From Erinaceus europaeus (taxonomy: Eukaryota > Chordata > Mammalia > Eulipotyphla > Erinaceidae): DNA of 64,000 nt. The notes beneath the pieces were generated by a model. That model worked only from the letters and a program-made list of their open reading frames with translations, was not told the origin of the DNA and did no database searches. The translations under genes were made by a program, and so were the position numbers. Location: contig NC_080171.1 in the NCBI RefSeq assembly GCF_950295315.1, forward strand, positions 35,924,822 to 35,988,821, written 5' to 3'. This document shows, piece after piece, positions 10,031 to 21,342 of this stretch; the stretch's first letter is position 1, and the number at the start of each line of letters is the position of its first letter.

Positions 10031-10256
10031 TAATCTTTTCTTTCTTTTTAAAAAATATTTATTTATTTATTGGATAGAGACAGCCAGAAATTGAGAGTGA
10101 AGGGCAGGATAGGAAGGGAGAGAGATGGAGAGAGACTCCTGTAGCCCTGCTTTACCACTCACAAAGCTTTCCCCTTGTAAGGGGGACCGGGGGCTCGAAC
10201 CCGGGTCCTTGAGCACTGTAGCATGTACATTCAACTAGGTGCAATACCATCCAGCC
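10031..10256 (-). mobile_element. Type A SINE nested in an L1, antisense
   Basis: T-rich start, TATTTATTTATTTATTGGATAG tail complement, GAGA-rich body, CACTCACAAAGCTTTCCCC, GGGGCTCGAACCCGGGTCC (box B complement), CAACTAGGTGCAATACC and CCAGCCC. It splits an L1 fragment. Confidence 0.9.
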
Positions 10257-10835
10257 CTGCTAGTTCTGTTTTTATTCTCTCAAGATTGTTTTGGCAATTC
10301 CAGGTATTTTTTAGTTCCACATAAACATTTTTAACTTTTGTTCTATTCTCCTTAAAAACAAATTGAATGGACCTTGATGGGGATTGCATTATTTGTATAT
10401 GGTTCTGGGTAGTATGCTTATTTTGATGATGATGTTAATTCTTCCAACCCATGAACATGATTTTTAGTATATAGGGTTTTCACTTCTTTTGTTAGGTTTT
10501 TTCCTAGATATTTTTTTGTTTTTGTTTTTGTTGCTATAGTAAAAGGGATTGATTTCTGGATTTCTTCTTCTTCTAACTTAGTGTTTGCCACTGACAGTTA
10601 TATGTTAATTTTACAACCTGATACTTTACTATATTGCCTGATAATTTCCAAGAGCTTCCTGTTAGATTCTTTAGGTTTTTCTATGTATACTGTCATAGTA
10701 TCTGCAAATAGGAAGAATTTGATTTCTTCTCTTCCAACCTATACCCCTTTAATTCCTTGCTCCTGCCTGATTGCTATGGCAAGAACTTCTAACACTGTGT
10801 TGAATGGTAATGGTGATGGGGGTAGCAGTGCCTAG
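10257..10835 (-). pseudogene. Old LINE-1 ORF2 RT fragment, antisense (part 2)
   Basis: Continues the L1 after the SINE: TCTCAAGATTGTTTTGGCAATTC, CCCATGAACATGATT and TTTTTCCTAGATATTTTT. Then GTCATAGTATCTGCAAATAG, which is the antisense of the FADDM region, followed by CTGATTGCTATGGCAAGAAC and AACACTGTGTTGAATGG. Pervasive stops and indels on the coding strand. The open frame at 10581-10835 is antisense shadow. Confidence 0.85.
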
Positions 10836-11829
10836 AGTGAATTCTTATCTCTGACACTACCTACCCCCACCAGCCAAAATAACTCACTGGGATTTACAGA
10901 ATAGGTCCAGGTAGTGTAATATTTATCTCCTAAATGTGAATGACAACCCCTCTCACTGTTAAAGGCCTTGGAGGTTCAAAAGTCAAATCAAAACAAAGAT
11001 TCCCTTCCCCTTGTAAACCAAAGACACTTAGCTGCTCTGTTATGCTTCTGCTCAAATTAGGGTCTTCCCAAACTGCTTTTGTCTATGTCGTTATTATAGG
11101 GATGTAACTTTGACTGCACCCTTCTAAGGGTGGGTTCATCCAGTCCCAGAATGTTCATGTGACCCATGTTTCCCAAAGTGCTCCAAAGTCAACCCAAGTC
11201 ACAAGGTGACAGATCAGCCCCACAGGCACCACATAAGCAGCATTTGTCTGTGAAACAGTTCACAGATAGAAGCAATGCTCCCCTCTCCCTTGAGCCAGCA
11301 GTGGATCAGAGCTGAGAATTGGTGAAGGAAGCAGCACAGAGCAAAGCAAGTATGAAAGAGGAAAATCATCTTGTCTTCAGATTTGCCAGGATATCAGCTA
11401 CTCTATGCCAACTGTCTGGAGTATACAACATGTTCACTAAAACTTTGTGGGGGAAATTTTCCATCCTGGCCTGCAACATACTGCCATACGTACCTCCCTC
11501 AGCCTTACATAAGCCCTAAGCTCTTCGCCTGAATTGTGCCTGTTGGAACTTTCAACTCTTCCTCAGAGTCCTGAAGAGAAGCAAAGGCTTCTATTTGCTC
11601 TTTACTTATCCCCCAAACTGTTCAGTAGGTGTGGACTCCTTTAGCTTTTTCTTACTTTTGGAAATCTCCCAATTACAACCTTTGATTCAGTGGTCCCTGA
11701 GAAATAATGACCTTGAAAGTATTTCTTTTTCATTGTTCTCTTCTCCCACTCATCCTAACAAGGGTTATTGCTGAGACTTTGCATCAGCATGATTCCACCA
11801 CCTCTAGTGGTCTCTCCTCACCCTCTATC
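10836..11829. other. Single-copy stretch, nothing recognised
   Basis: No repeat family or coding region I recognise. Short open frames (e.g. 11319-11519) lack any support. Confidence 0.5.
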
Positions 11830-11930
11830 CTCTTTTCTTTCTTTCTTTCTTTCTTTCTTTCTTTTCTTTCCTTCTTTCTTTTGTTCTCTCTCTCTCTCTC
11901 TCTCATTCTCTCTCTCTCTCTCTCTCTGAT
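11830..11930. repeat. (TTTC)n followed by (CT)n
   Basis: TTTC repeats at about 11836-11881 grade into CT repeats at 11887-11928. They adjoin the antisense SINE at 11931, so they probably grew from its CT body and A-tail complement. Confidence 0.9.
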
Positions 11931-12105
11931 GGAGGATCATGACAGGAAGGTAGGGAGAAGGAGGGAGAGACAGAGAGAAGAAGATTAATATATTACTATT
12001 CCACCTATTGTGGAACATCTCTGTGTACGTGTTCTCATGTGATGGCCAGGGTTCTGGTCCATGATAAAGTCTGCACAATGCTAAGTTATCTCCTCCTTCC
12101 TGACA
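11931..12105 (-). mobile_element. Type D SINE, antisense, diverged
   Basis: The reverse complement reads GAGGAGATAACTTAGCATTG, TGCAGACTTTATCATGG, AGAACCCTGGCC, then a CT-rich body. It conforms to the type D layout; the 3' end merges with the simple repeat. Confidence 0.6.
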
Positions 12106-12224
12106 TCCCCTAAACCCCATCCCCACCCCCAGTTCTTGAATAAATGTAACTGTTCAAGGGACAGCACAAACTCTCTGGCTAACTACCTATTTTTTGAGAT
12201 ATTAAGACCACATTTTTTCTTTCA

Positions 12225-12500
12225 ATTGTTTTGTATATTATGTATCATTATGGCATAATTTGTATAGCCTGTCACTTAAATAGCCTTTATCTGTGGTTAT
12301 TTCAACAAAAATGTGATAAACGTCCTCATGTGTATACTTCTGTGCACTAAGACAAATCTACCTATGGGCTAAATTTCTGGAAGTGTAATTTCTGGGTCAA
12401 AGAATACATGCATTTTTTAGCTTGATAAACAACATATCTTATTTCAAGCTCAAAGTGTTCTTAGGAATCAGTAAAAGATGAATAGGAAATGTAAAGCTAA
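12225..12500 (-). mobile_element. Ancient LINE-1 (L1M-like) fragment, antisense
   Basis: GTGTATACTTCTGTGCAC, GGCTAAATTTCTGGAAGTG and AATTTCTGGGTCAAAGAATACATGC resemble the widespread antisense L1M motif with 'TTCTGGGTCAAAGGGTATG'. Identified from memory of the family. Confidence 0.55.
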
Positions 12501-12730
12501 GTCAAGAAAAAGACAAATGACAGGAAGAGACAGACAATATGGTAGATAATCAGATAAAAAGATGTCTAATCTCACTCACAGTTCAAGAACTGAAAAGTTA
12601 AACAAGACACCATTTTCCCTACAAAGAGAATATTTATATATTTCCCCCCACAAGTCATTGGTGAGATGGCAGAGAACACAGTACACATGCGCACACTGGT
12701 GGAGGTATAGGCAATGATAATTAGCTTTAA
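12501..12730 (+). pseudogene. Ancient LINE-1 ORF2 C-terminal region, sense
   Basis: AGATGTCTAATCTCACTCACAG, AAACAAGACACCATTTTCCC, GTCATTGGTGAGATGG and ACACTGGTGGAGGTATAGGC resemble the stretch before the C-terminal domain of old L1 ORF2. Frames are degraded. Together with the antisense piece upstream it may be a 5'-inverted insertion. Confidence 0.5.
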
Positions 12731-12885
12731 AAGGTTTTGTACCTTTCCATGATCTAAGTTATAGGTTCTAGCCCTACAAAAGGTGAGAGCACATCACCAG
12801 AGGACCTCTATGGGTAGTGAAATGGTGCTGTGGCATCTCTCCCTGCTCTCTCTACCTCTATTTCCTTCTCTATCTGAATTTTTTT
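12731..12885 (+). mobile_element. SINE fragment (type A/D), sense
   Basis: GGTTCTAGCCCTACAAAAGG, GGGTAGTGAAATGGTGCTG, TGGCATCTCTCCCTGC and a CT-rich body. The head is eroded. Confidence 0.6.
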
Positions 12886-13005
12886 TCATAATACAGTCCC
12901 ATCACTCATGAAACTTCCCCTTTATATGACCCTCTTATGTGGTGGCTGGGGACTTGAAGCCAGGTCTTCAAGCATAGTAAAGTGTGCACACTACCTGGTG
13001 ATATA
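12886..13005 (-). mobile_element. SINE fragment, antisense
   Basis: CACTCATGAAACTTCCCC, GGTGGCTGGGGACTTGAAGCC, GTCTTCAAGCATAGTAAAG and CACACTACCTGGTGA: the reversed core and head of a type A SINE lacking most of its body. Confidence 0.65.
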
Positions 13006-13319
13006 TATTTGTTGTTTTCTCAACCCACTCTACAACTATAAGGAAACCCTTCCACGCCGTTCTGTCAACAGCTTCTCAATTTTTCTCAGAATTGTCCTTG
13101 TTTTAAAAAGCTGAGTCTCCTCCCAGAAAACTACTTGCTTTCCATCTGTACTTTCGAGGGAGTAGCCTTTGTGCCTTGCAAGATTCTTGCAGCATGATGC
13201 ATGGAGTTAAGTTTAAGTGTCCTTATATTAATGTTGACTCTTTTTAACCTTAAGAACAAAACTCCATATCTTTAAGTGTCATTTCATTGGCCTTCATCAA
13301 TCACTGTTCCAACTAGTCT

Positions 13320-13870
13320 GCAGACCCCAATTCTTTTTTTTCCTAATTTTCTTCTTTTTTATTTTTTTATTTTTATATCACAGAATTACATGTTGACAGA
13401 GGTTTGAATCCACACCATTCCCACCACCAGAGTTCTGAGTCTTCACTCTCCCACTGCAATCTACCACAGTTCCCCTAAAGTTTTAGACATGGGCCAACCA
13501 TCTTCTCTACAACTATCTGTCCACATTTATACATAGTTGCCCCTTCTTTTTCTGATTTAATCCTCTCTTCCCCTCTAAGCCACTCATAACATTGTAACTA
13601 CCTCCATATGGCCCTCTGCTTTTCCTTCTCTTTCTCTGGGTGCTGATGGAGCTGGAGTGCAGAGTCCTCTTATCTTCATCCTATCACTTCTCCCCTACTG
13701 GGAATATGGATCAAGGTTGCTTATGGGGGGTAGAAGGTAGGAGTTCTGACTTCTGTAGCTGCTTCTCTGCTAAGCATGGACATTGACAGGTCAATCCATA
13801 CCCCCAGCCGGTTTTTATCATTCCCCAGTGGACCAGAGCTCTGGAGATGCAAGGCAGACCCCAATTCTTT
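13320..13870 (-). mobile_element. LINE-1-like 3' end insertion with 17-bp TSD, antisense
   Basis: GCAGACCCCAATTCTTT occurs at 13320-13336 and again at 13854-13870, an exact target-site duplication. Between them is a poly(T)/T-rich left end, then CACACCATTCCCACCACCAG, and far to the right CTGTAGCTGCTTCTCTGC, CATGGACATTGACAGG and ATACCCCCAGCC, all reverse-complement L1 3'UTR signatures. The insertion is about 517 bp, 5' truncated. Confidence 0.9.
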
Positions 13871-14119
13871 GAGTATTTGAGCTCCTGCCTCACTGCTACT
13901 TCACTATACCTGTGACTTTAATTTATATATGAAACTTTTAATATCCACTATCAGTTTCTTGATCTTCTCTCCTCCAATTTTTGTATCCTCAGCAACACAC
14001 ACCAAATGTTATACCCTAGATATGCCATAACCAACAAATTAGCCCCTCTAAGCATCCTCACTTCAGTTCATCTAAGAAACCTTGATTAGGTCTGAACTCA
14101 CAGCTCATGGTCACAGCTG

Positions 14120-14480
14120 GGAACAGTGCAGGCTGCACTCATTTCAGGACCAGTCTTCCTCTAGTGGCAGGGTAGGATAGCCCATCCACCCTTTGGAGAC
14201 TGGGGCAGTCCCTACCATAGCTGCTCTGTGGTGAGGGAAAGGTCTTTAGAGGGCCCACAAGAGGGCTTGTGATGACGTTCCTGATAGAAGTGACCAGCAG
14301 TGGTGCAGAAAAGGATCCATTAGAGACCTAGACCCATCATATTTGTGTGGTAATTCAGGGATTCCCTAACTAGGGCCTTAGATGATGACAGGGTGATATG
14401 ACCAAAAGGGCCTTTATTAAGTGAGCCACTCTCTTGCCCTTATTGAATGAAATTTTTTAGAACCACCACACTTCCCCCTT
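14120..14480 (-). mobile_element. LINE-1 3'UTR internal fragment, antisense, old
   Basis: Shares with 1495-1760 (antisense) the blocks GGGCAGTCCCTACCA, AGGGCCCACAAGAGGG, TTCCTGATAGAAGTGACCA, GAGACCTAGACCCATCAT and CTAGGGCCTTAGATGATG. Confidence 0.7.
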
Positions 14481-15496
14481 TTCAGCAACCCTCTACAAAA
14501 TCTGGTCTCTCACTTTTCTTTGAACTCAACAGACATCTGTTTCTTGATCTTTTCCTACTTGTTCTTTCTACCTGAAAGAGTCTCTAAGACTGACTTGATC
14601 ATCTTAAGGTCTTGATTTTCTCAGCGACACCTTCCATAACCCTCACTACTCTCCTCTTCACTGGTCAGTTCTGTCACCACCTTTATTCTCTATTTATGCT
14701 TAGGATGTGAAATTCAATCTCAGTTTCATCCAGGTGGTAATTGGCATTTGGGAAAAACTAGTATATCTTTAAAGAAGACAACTGGGAATTCTATCTTGAC
14801 CTTTTAAATACATTCTAAGTAAAATGCTGCTATTCCTTCATCCTCTATGTATACTCATTTATAGAAGTGTTTTAAGATCAGTTGGGTATTCTTCAGCTTT
14901 GTCCTGAATATTATTTAAATGTCATTGAAGCTTGGGAATGGAAGATCAATCCATAAGCATATCAAATATAACATAATTCATAATACTCTGTGGTTTATTT
15001 AAAATGCAGGTCTATGGGACCTACCACATCTTTCATTCTGTCCATTCACTCATCTGTTTATCAAATCCTACCTGGATAAGTCAGGTGGGTGGGGGGTGGA
15101 GGAGCCTGTTTCATGTTCTTTCCTAAAGGAATCACAACTTCAGTGCTGTTAGAGGAATTCCCACATCATTCAAGAGAGGCTCAATTGCTCTTAGGGAATC
15201 CAGCACTGGCTGCAATCAAGTTTTCTGAGCCATCCCACCTGTGATGCAGTAAGCTAGGTAGGAATGAATCTCACTGAGTCCACCAGAAAGCCTGTGCTGT
15301 GTGGTACCTGCGAAAGAAAGTAATCAGTCAAAGTGGCATGACTGATAGATTAAGTTTAATATTGAAGGACATGCAATTTCTCCTCTGCACAGTGCCCAGA
15401 TAAAGGTGAGGTTATATAAAAGTCCCAGGAAAGAAATAAAGAATCACTATTAAAAATATGGGGGCAGTGGATCAGCATTAAGAAAAATAAGTTCTC
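14481..15496. other. Single-copy stretch, nothing recognised
   Basis: Moderate GC compared with the flanks. No supported coding region or repeat. Confidence 0.5.
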
Positions 15497-15705
15497 AGGG
15501 GCCGAGTGACGTGCATCTGGTTGAGTACACATATTACTGTGCACAAGTACCCCGGTTTAAGTCACCAGCCCTCACATGTCAAGGGTGAACTTCACTAGTG
15601 GTGAAGCAGTGATGTAGGTTTCTCGCTCACTATCCACCCCCCCTTCCCCCTAGATTTCACTAGGTCTCTATCCAATGAATTAATAAATAAATTTTTTAAA
15701 AGAAA
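15497..15705 (+). mobile_element. Type A SINE, sense
   Basis: GGGGCCGAGTGACGTGCATC, TGGTTGAGTACACATATTAC, CCGGTTTAAGTCACCAGCCC, TTCACTAGTGGTGAAGCAG, CT body and an AATTAATAAATAAA tail. Confidence 0.85.
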
Positions 15706-17429
15706 AATAAATTACCTGTTTAAAGCACTAAAACATAGGTGGGTTTAAAATAACCTGGTTTCTCCCCATGAGAGGTCTACAAAGTAATAATGATGATAAT
15801 AATAACTACTAAGTAAATAAGAACTCACTAAATGCTGAGTTTGCCCCAGGCAGAAAGATCTGGCTTGGTTAAGTCATTACACAATTCCTTATCAATGTGT
15901 CACGGAGAGAGAAGAAAATGTCTTTGCCTTCATGCTAGCCAAGGTGACAGAAATTGGAGTTTAGGACTCAAGTGATGAACCCATCCAATTAGTAGATTGC
16001 AAATCTAGAGCACTTTTCTTTTTCTTTTTTTCTTTTTCCCTTTCAAGTCTCCTTTGTTAAAAACTAATGAAATAAAAACCTAAGTGTGAGAAAGAAAACA
16101 AAATGCAAAGGAGCTACAATCAGGATGACAGTCTCAAAGTCTGGTAAGGCCAAGGAACATTTTGCAACCGAAGCTTTGCACTTGTCAGAGGAAGCCTATT
16201 TTCCTAATCTCTTTCTCCCAGGGAGCACACCTTTTCCCATCAGATAATGAGAACAACCTGATCCTCCCAGTATAGCAAGACTCAATAGAGACTCTTGCCA
16301 TTGCCTGTAGGAAATTTCCTGTTCCATTATCGCATCAAATGAGCATTGGACTAATCATAGTCTCTAGAGAAAGAATGAAAAATAAAAGCACCCATCCCCT
16401 ACAGCAAGGCTCTGAGCTGTTTTGAACCACATTTACAGTCTTAATATCACCCAAGATATTTCACCATCCATATGGAAAACGGGGCCTTTCTTCTAATGGA
16501 TTATTTACTGAGATTACTGTGGAGAAAAGGAGGAGAATTTTTGGTCAGTGTACTCTTCTATCCATTGTGTTCATTAGAGTTGCCTATGAGAGATTCAGAA
16601 GTATTTTTTGCTTGATCTTGCTGCTTGAAATAAGGCAGAGTTTTCACCATAAGCAATATGACCATGCGTAAAATAAAATCCCTGCCCAAATATTTAGTAA
16701 AGGAGAAGAAAAAGAATATCTCCCCCCCAGCATCTTAAAAGATTGAAGCACCCTTACTTAGCCAATCAACACTGGATTTTCTTTATTATACTGGTTTTTC
16801 TCTGTCTTATTTTTCAGTATTTTGTTACACCAAAGGAAAATAACACAAGCAAAAAAATTAAGACCACAAAACAAATAACTCATGTGAAACACAGTTGGAA
16901 TCTTCAGAATGTGAAGAGTAGCAGTCAAATGCTCCTTGACTTCAGACAGTCATTCAACTCACCAAGAATACGAAAGATTAAGTTTTTGATCCCATCCATT
17001 TTGTGATGCCCTCTTCCATTTGTGTTGGTCCTCCACTTTCACAGAGAAAAGGTAATAGATTCATGATTTTATTTTAGAGAGAAATTCTTCTTCCTTCTTT
17101 AGTTTTGGTGACAAGTTTGTAGAGTTCTCCAGTCTCCAACTGCCGCCTCTTTTTATAAGGGGTGAGAAAGCTGTTATCACTTCAATACTAATATTAGAAA
17201 ATTGAACACAACTGCCTTCTGATCTTTCAAACCACTTTAATATTTCTAAAAACAAAAAACAGCCCCTTGACCCTTGGCTCCAGAAGAAAAAGAAACATTC
17301 CAGTATATGAGATCTGAAAGCAATTGTCTAACATTTCTACATGACAGATAACCCTCTGTTTTTCCACTTGGACTTAACAGAATTAAATGCCCTCTCACTT
17401 TTCTCCTATTAAGTCTAAGGAAAGATGAA
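15706..17429. other. Single-copy stretch; possible MIR at about 15810-16015
   Basis: 15810-16015 has the rhythm of a MIR but is too diverged to be sure. The 87-codon open frame at 16743-17006 begins with a hydrophobic run (FFIILVFLCLIF), but its composition is that of AT-rich noncoding DNA and I recognise no homologue. Nothing else is seen. Confidence 0.4.
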
Positions 17430-17605
17430 GCACCAAGCGAGGGAGATGTCTCAGAAGGTAGAGCAAAGGCCTTGCATCATGGGGACCCAGGTTCAACTCC
17501 TAGAACTGCATGTGCTAGAGCTAGATAGCAGTACCCTAGATTCTCTTTCTCCCTCTCTCTCTTCTGCCCCTCATAAAAATGAGATATCGAAAAAGAGGGA
17601 AAAGT
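17430..17605 (+). mobile_element. Type D SINE, sense
   Basis: AGGGAGATGTCTCAGAAGGTAG head, GCCTTGCATCATGGGGACCC, CAGGTTCAACTCCTAG, a CT body and a CATAAAAATGAGATATC end. Confidence 0.7.
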
Positions 17606-17924
17606 GAGGCACCCAACAAGTCTTCCAATATTTCTTGCCCATGCCATCAGGCTATTATTTGACATATTTTTCCTTAGATATTACCTCTCATCTCAGATAT
17701 GATGCTCATTGCCATGATTTGTGCAATACATATGTCTGGTGAATTTTCTGGGGGAAAAAAGTAGATTTTAAGTGTAACTATGTTTCACATTCCAACTAGT
17801 AAAACTCAGGCACACAAATTCTCTGTCACTCAATATTAAAAATTAATATTCTCATGAAAATATAATCATGGCACCACTTGTAATTTAGGTAGTGCTTTTT
17901 TTTTCCCCAGGAACTCAACTTATC

Positions 17925-18035
17925 TGTCAATAGATAACTTTATTTCATCTTCATTACAGTCTTGTAAACTAGAATCGGTAGCATAAGCTAATATAATCCC
18001 TATTTTATGAAGGAATCTAAAAGCTCACACAGCCT
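17925..18035 (+). mobile_element. MIR-like ancient SINE fragment, sense
   Basis: AACTTTATTTCATCTTCATTAC, TCTTGTAAACTAGAATCGGTAG, ATCCCTATTTTATGAAGGAA and GCTCACACAGCC follow the order of the MIR core (Ca/Ta-rich, 'CCCCATTTTACAGATGAGGAA', 'TCACACAGC'). Confidence 0.5.
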
Positions 18036-19875
18036 ACACACATAGAATAGAATTATAGCACCAAAGTTAAAATTTGGCATGGTAAGTTCATTGGACAAAG
18101 ACTAATCAATCCTTTATTGAGTCTGAGAGATTGTAATGACCCTCCAGTGATGCTAAAAGCATATAACTCCAATATGTTCTCAACCTTCCAGGTGAGCTCA
18201 TTTGCAACTGTGGATTTTCTGACCCAAAGCAAAAGCAACTGAACTATAAGGTTTTACATGATCTGATTAGCTGGTCTCACCTAGCGTTGCTCCCTCTGGG
18301 AAGTCCCAGATGTCCCTCAGCCTGAAGAACTTCCAACCCCATTGGTAGGATTAGAAGCAAGGGCAGCAGGGGTTGGGAAAAAATCATTAAGCTTTAAGCA
18401 TGAAAATGGAAGAATTCTGAATATTCACTTTGCCCTTCTGTCACTTCCCTAATGTTATTGTCAATGTAATTAAGTCAAAGGAAAGTACAACTTAACCAAA
18501 ATACATTTTTCTTCTAATCCAGAGACTTGCCCAAGCAGTTATACCCTGGCTAACTGGGTTTTCCAGCCCAGGTTTAAGAAGCAAACCAGGTGTGCAGTCA
18601 TTTGCTTTCAGCCTGCAAGTCGTTTTGATAAAAGAAGCCCTTTGCAAGAAGCATTTCTTTCCTATCCTTATAAATCAAATAAATAAAAATAAAAAATTCT
18701 GTCAAGCCACATGCTTCGGTTCCTGTCCTTCAACTGGCCTTAAAAAAAAAAAAAAAACACTTTCTGTTCTTTTTTCCTTTCCCTTCGTGGGGGCTGGGGG
18801 CCAGGGAACCTAGAGAAGGAGAAAAAGAGAGAGAAATAAAAAAACTGCCTAAACAAATCAATCCCACATTTCCAAGGGCTTCTGACCTGCAGCAATGTCA
18901 CTCTGTCTCCCCCACCCCACCCTACTCCTGCCCTTTCTTTCTTTGAATCAACATAATCTATGATTCTGATCACTCCAATATGTCAGTGCCAGCTGAGGGC
19001 ACATTTTATTGTTCCTAAAGCCCTGGACGATAATGAAAAATAAGCAAGGAAATGATAAATTCATCAAAGTTGCAAGAATATTTGAGGGTAAAAAAAGGAA
19101 TTTCCTGAGGTAACTGTCCTTGACCTGGCTCTTTAATCGAGTGAAATTTCATCACTTTATCTAATATCATGCTTCATGCTTCAGGCTCCCAGCAATTCTA
19201 TTTTAGTGTGGTCTAATGGGCAGCTGACACATCCACTCAGCCCCAGACTACATAATATGTGCTGACATACTGTGTGGAGCACAGCCTTGCAGTGGCAGTT
19301 TATTGGGGGACTGTGAAGTGTGGGGGGGGGGAGAATGGTATCAAGGAAAGGTTCTGCCTAACAGTTCTAGGCTTGGCTTCCTGGGTGCTGACCATCATCA
19401 CAAAAATTTGAGGATTCAAAGGCCTTTTGAAGAAGGTCGTCACCAATTTGGGTGGCTATGTGCATCTCACTTCACGTGAAAGGTCAGAAAAGCCCCGATT
19501 ATGGTTGTCTGAAAGCTGAATCTAGATAGTGTAATGAAGAGTGTCATTCTAACTGCTTTTCAGGCAGCTCTTCTCAGAACCCCTGATTCAATTTGATATT
19601 CTGAGGTTAACGTACTGTATTGGGCTTGAAAATAGGAATGCACACGAAAAGCTTTTATACTTATTCAGTTCAGTAAGCATGGCAAAGTCATCAACAGCTA
19701 TTTGTACACTGTAGGCCTGGTGGGGCTTACTTTGATGTTCTGATTTATGCTTGTTATTCACTCCTTTTCCCCACCCCCCCAGTATTACTTTAGAGTAGAA
19801 ATGCAGTTTTTAAAAGTCAGCTTTTGACATACCAGCTAAGAGCATTATCATAAATGAAGCAATTTGCGCGCGTGT

Positions 19876-19917
<42 letters not shown>

Positions 19918-20311
19918 GCTACAGTCTTTCACCCTGAATTTCCAACTTCAACAAACTTGAAATTTTCCCTTCATATCAAGGAGGCTGAAAAGACATGATA
20001 ACTGGATGAAATATGTGACCTTGGACTGAATTCAGTACCAGAGAATAAAAAATGCCAAGAAGGATATTCGTAGAATAACTGACAAAACAAGGGCCATAGA
20101 TTAAAGTATTGTATCAGTGATAAGTTTTTCTGAACTTAATAGCCTGTTGTAGTTACGTAAGAGAATGTGTATTCCTCCACAGCTCACAATGAATTAAAGG
20201 TGTTAGTGAGTATAAGGATAGGATGCATACAAATTACTCTCAAAGGGTGCAGCAAAATTTAATTAAAGAAGGCATAATAAAATGTATGTGACAATGTGTT
20301 AAAAGTTAGTG
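18036..20311. other. Long single-copy stretch with few repeats
   Basis: About 2.3 kb almost free of young repeats apart from an A-run at 18741 and the (CA)n at 19866. No open frame exceeds 80 codons and none is recognisable. The low repeat density makes it the best place in the window to look for conserved noncoding sequence. Confidence 0.4.
19866..19919. repeat. (CA)n microsatellite with GCGCGCGTGTGCG leader
   Basis: GCGCGCGTGTGCGCACACAC continues as about 20 CA units and ends CACGCACGC. The whole tract alternates purine and pyrimidine. Confidence 0.95.
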
Positions 20312-20516
20312 AATCAGTGCTACATGGTGGCACATCCAGAAGAGTGCACATGTTACAATGCTCATGGGCTTTGGTTTGAGCCACCAGTTGACGTCTGTAA
20401 GCTTCATGAGGCACGAAGCAGTAATGCAACTGTCTCTCCCTCTCTTCCTCTCTATCTTCCTCTTTCCTCTCAATTTTTCTTTGTCTCTATGCAAAAATAA
20501 ATTTTTTTTTTTAAAA
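20312..20516 (+). mobile_element. Type A SINE, sense
   Basis: TGCTACATGGTGGCACATCC head, GAGTGCACATGTTACAATGC, TTTGGTTTGAGCCACCAG, TTCATGAGGCACGAAGCAG, CT body, TATGCAAAAATAAATTTTTT tail. Confidence 0.85.
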
Positions 20517-20789
20517 AATAGTGAATCACACTAGCAATAAAAAATAATTCTTGTCTAAAGGCATTTAAATCAGTTCCATCAAGTGGAGGTTCAGTGGTCA
20601 TTCTTCCCCTACTACAAAAGTGAGTTGTGCATGCACATACACATACACTTTCATACTCTTCACCTAGATAAGACCCTTTGAATAGGTTGTATCATTCAAC
20701 TCTTTTTCTCAATAGTTAGTCTGAATGAATGTGTTCATCCAAAACAAAACTAGTGATTTGTGAGTAAAATCTATCCAATTTCATTTTTT

Positions 20790-20906
20790 CCAGGGCACTG
20801 CCACAGCTCTGGCTTAGATGGTACTGAGGATTGAACCTGAGAACTCTGGTGCCTCAGGCATGAAAGGCTTTTTTTCTTATCCATTATGCTTTCTCTCTAG
20901 CCCCAG
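20790..20906 (-). mobile_element. Type C SINE, antisense
   Basis: GGGCACTGCCACAGCTCTGGC, GATTGAACCTGAGAACTC, GCCTCAGGCATGAAAGG and CTCTCTAGCCCC are the reversed type C landmarks. Confidence 0.8.
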
Positions 20907-20999
20907 CTATCCAGTTCTTAACCAATCTTGCATCATTTCTTTAGATTTGAAAGTATTGCCAACTAAAAAGTCACTAAAATCACACCCACAATTCTACCA

Positions 21000-21105
21000 A
21001 AAAGCCCAGGATTTGCATGTATGAGGCCCCAGGTTCAATCCTCAACACCGCCTGTAATCAGAACTGAGAAGTGTTCTGGTTTCATTCTTTTTCTCAAAGA
21101 AAAAC
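21000..21105 (+). mobile_element. SINE fragment (type C/D), sense
   Basis: GATTTGCATGTATGAGGCCC, CAGGTTCAATCCTCAACACC and CAGAACTGAGAAGTGTTCTGG match the middle and 3' part of type C. Short A-rich tail. Confidence 0.65.
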
Positions 21106-21148
21106 TAATGATATAAAACATTAAGGATAATAAATAAAATTAAGTTAT

Positions 21149-21342
21149 AGTCATGTATCACTTGACAACATTTTGCTCAATAACTGACTGCATATATAAC
21201 AATATTCCCAGTAGGCTATGGTATATGCAGAATGTTTTACTGTCCAGGTTTGTGTCATTACAACTACATCATTTGCCCAACAAAATCACCTAATGGTACA
21301 TATTTTTCAGAACAAAGCATCATCATTAACTGACACATGACT
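21149..21342. mobile_element. Tigger-like Tc1/mariner MITE
   Basis: Imperfect terminal inverted repeats: AGTCATGTATCACTTGACAAC at the left and AACTGACACATGACT at the right. The interior holds CAGTAGGCTATGGTATATGC and AATGTTTTACTGTCCAGG, as I recall for the mammalian family with 'TATCACTTAATGACG' termini. Non-coding and ancient. Confidence 0.65.

Noticed and set aside
12501..13005. Single composite gene or exon suggested by the 68-codon frame at 12908
   Set aside because: The interval is accounted for by an old L1 fragment and two SINE fragments.
13320..13870. Long terminal repeats or DNA transposon termini
   Set aside because: The flanking repeats are a 17-bp TSD next to a poly(T), fitting L1-type target-primed insertion rather than LTR or TIR elements.
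16743..17006. 87-codon frame with hydrophobic N-terminal part, possible small membrane protein
   Set aside because: The rest of the frame is Lys/Thr/Ser-rich AT translation without conserved features.
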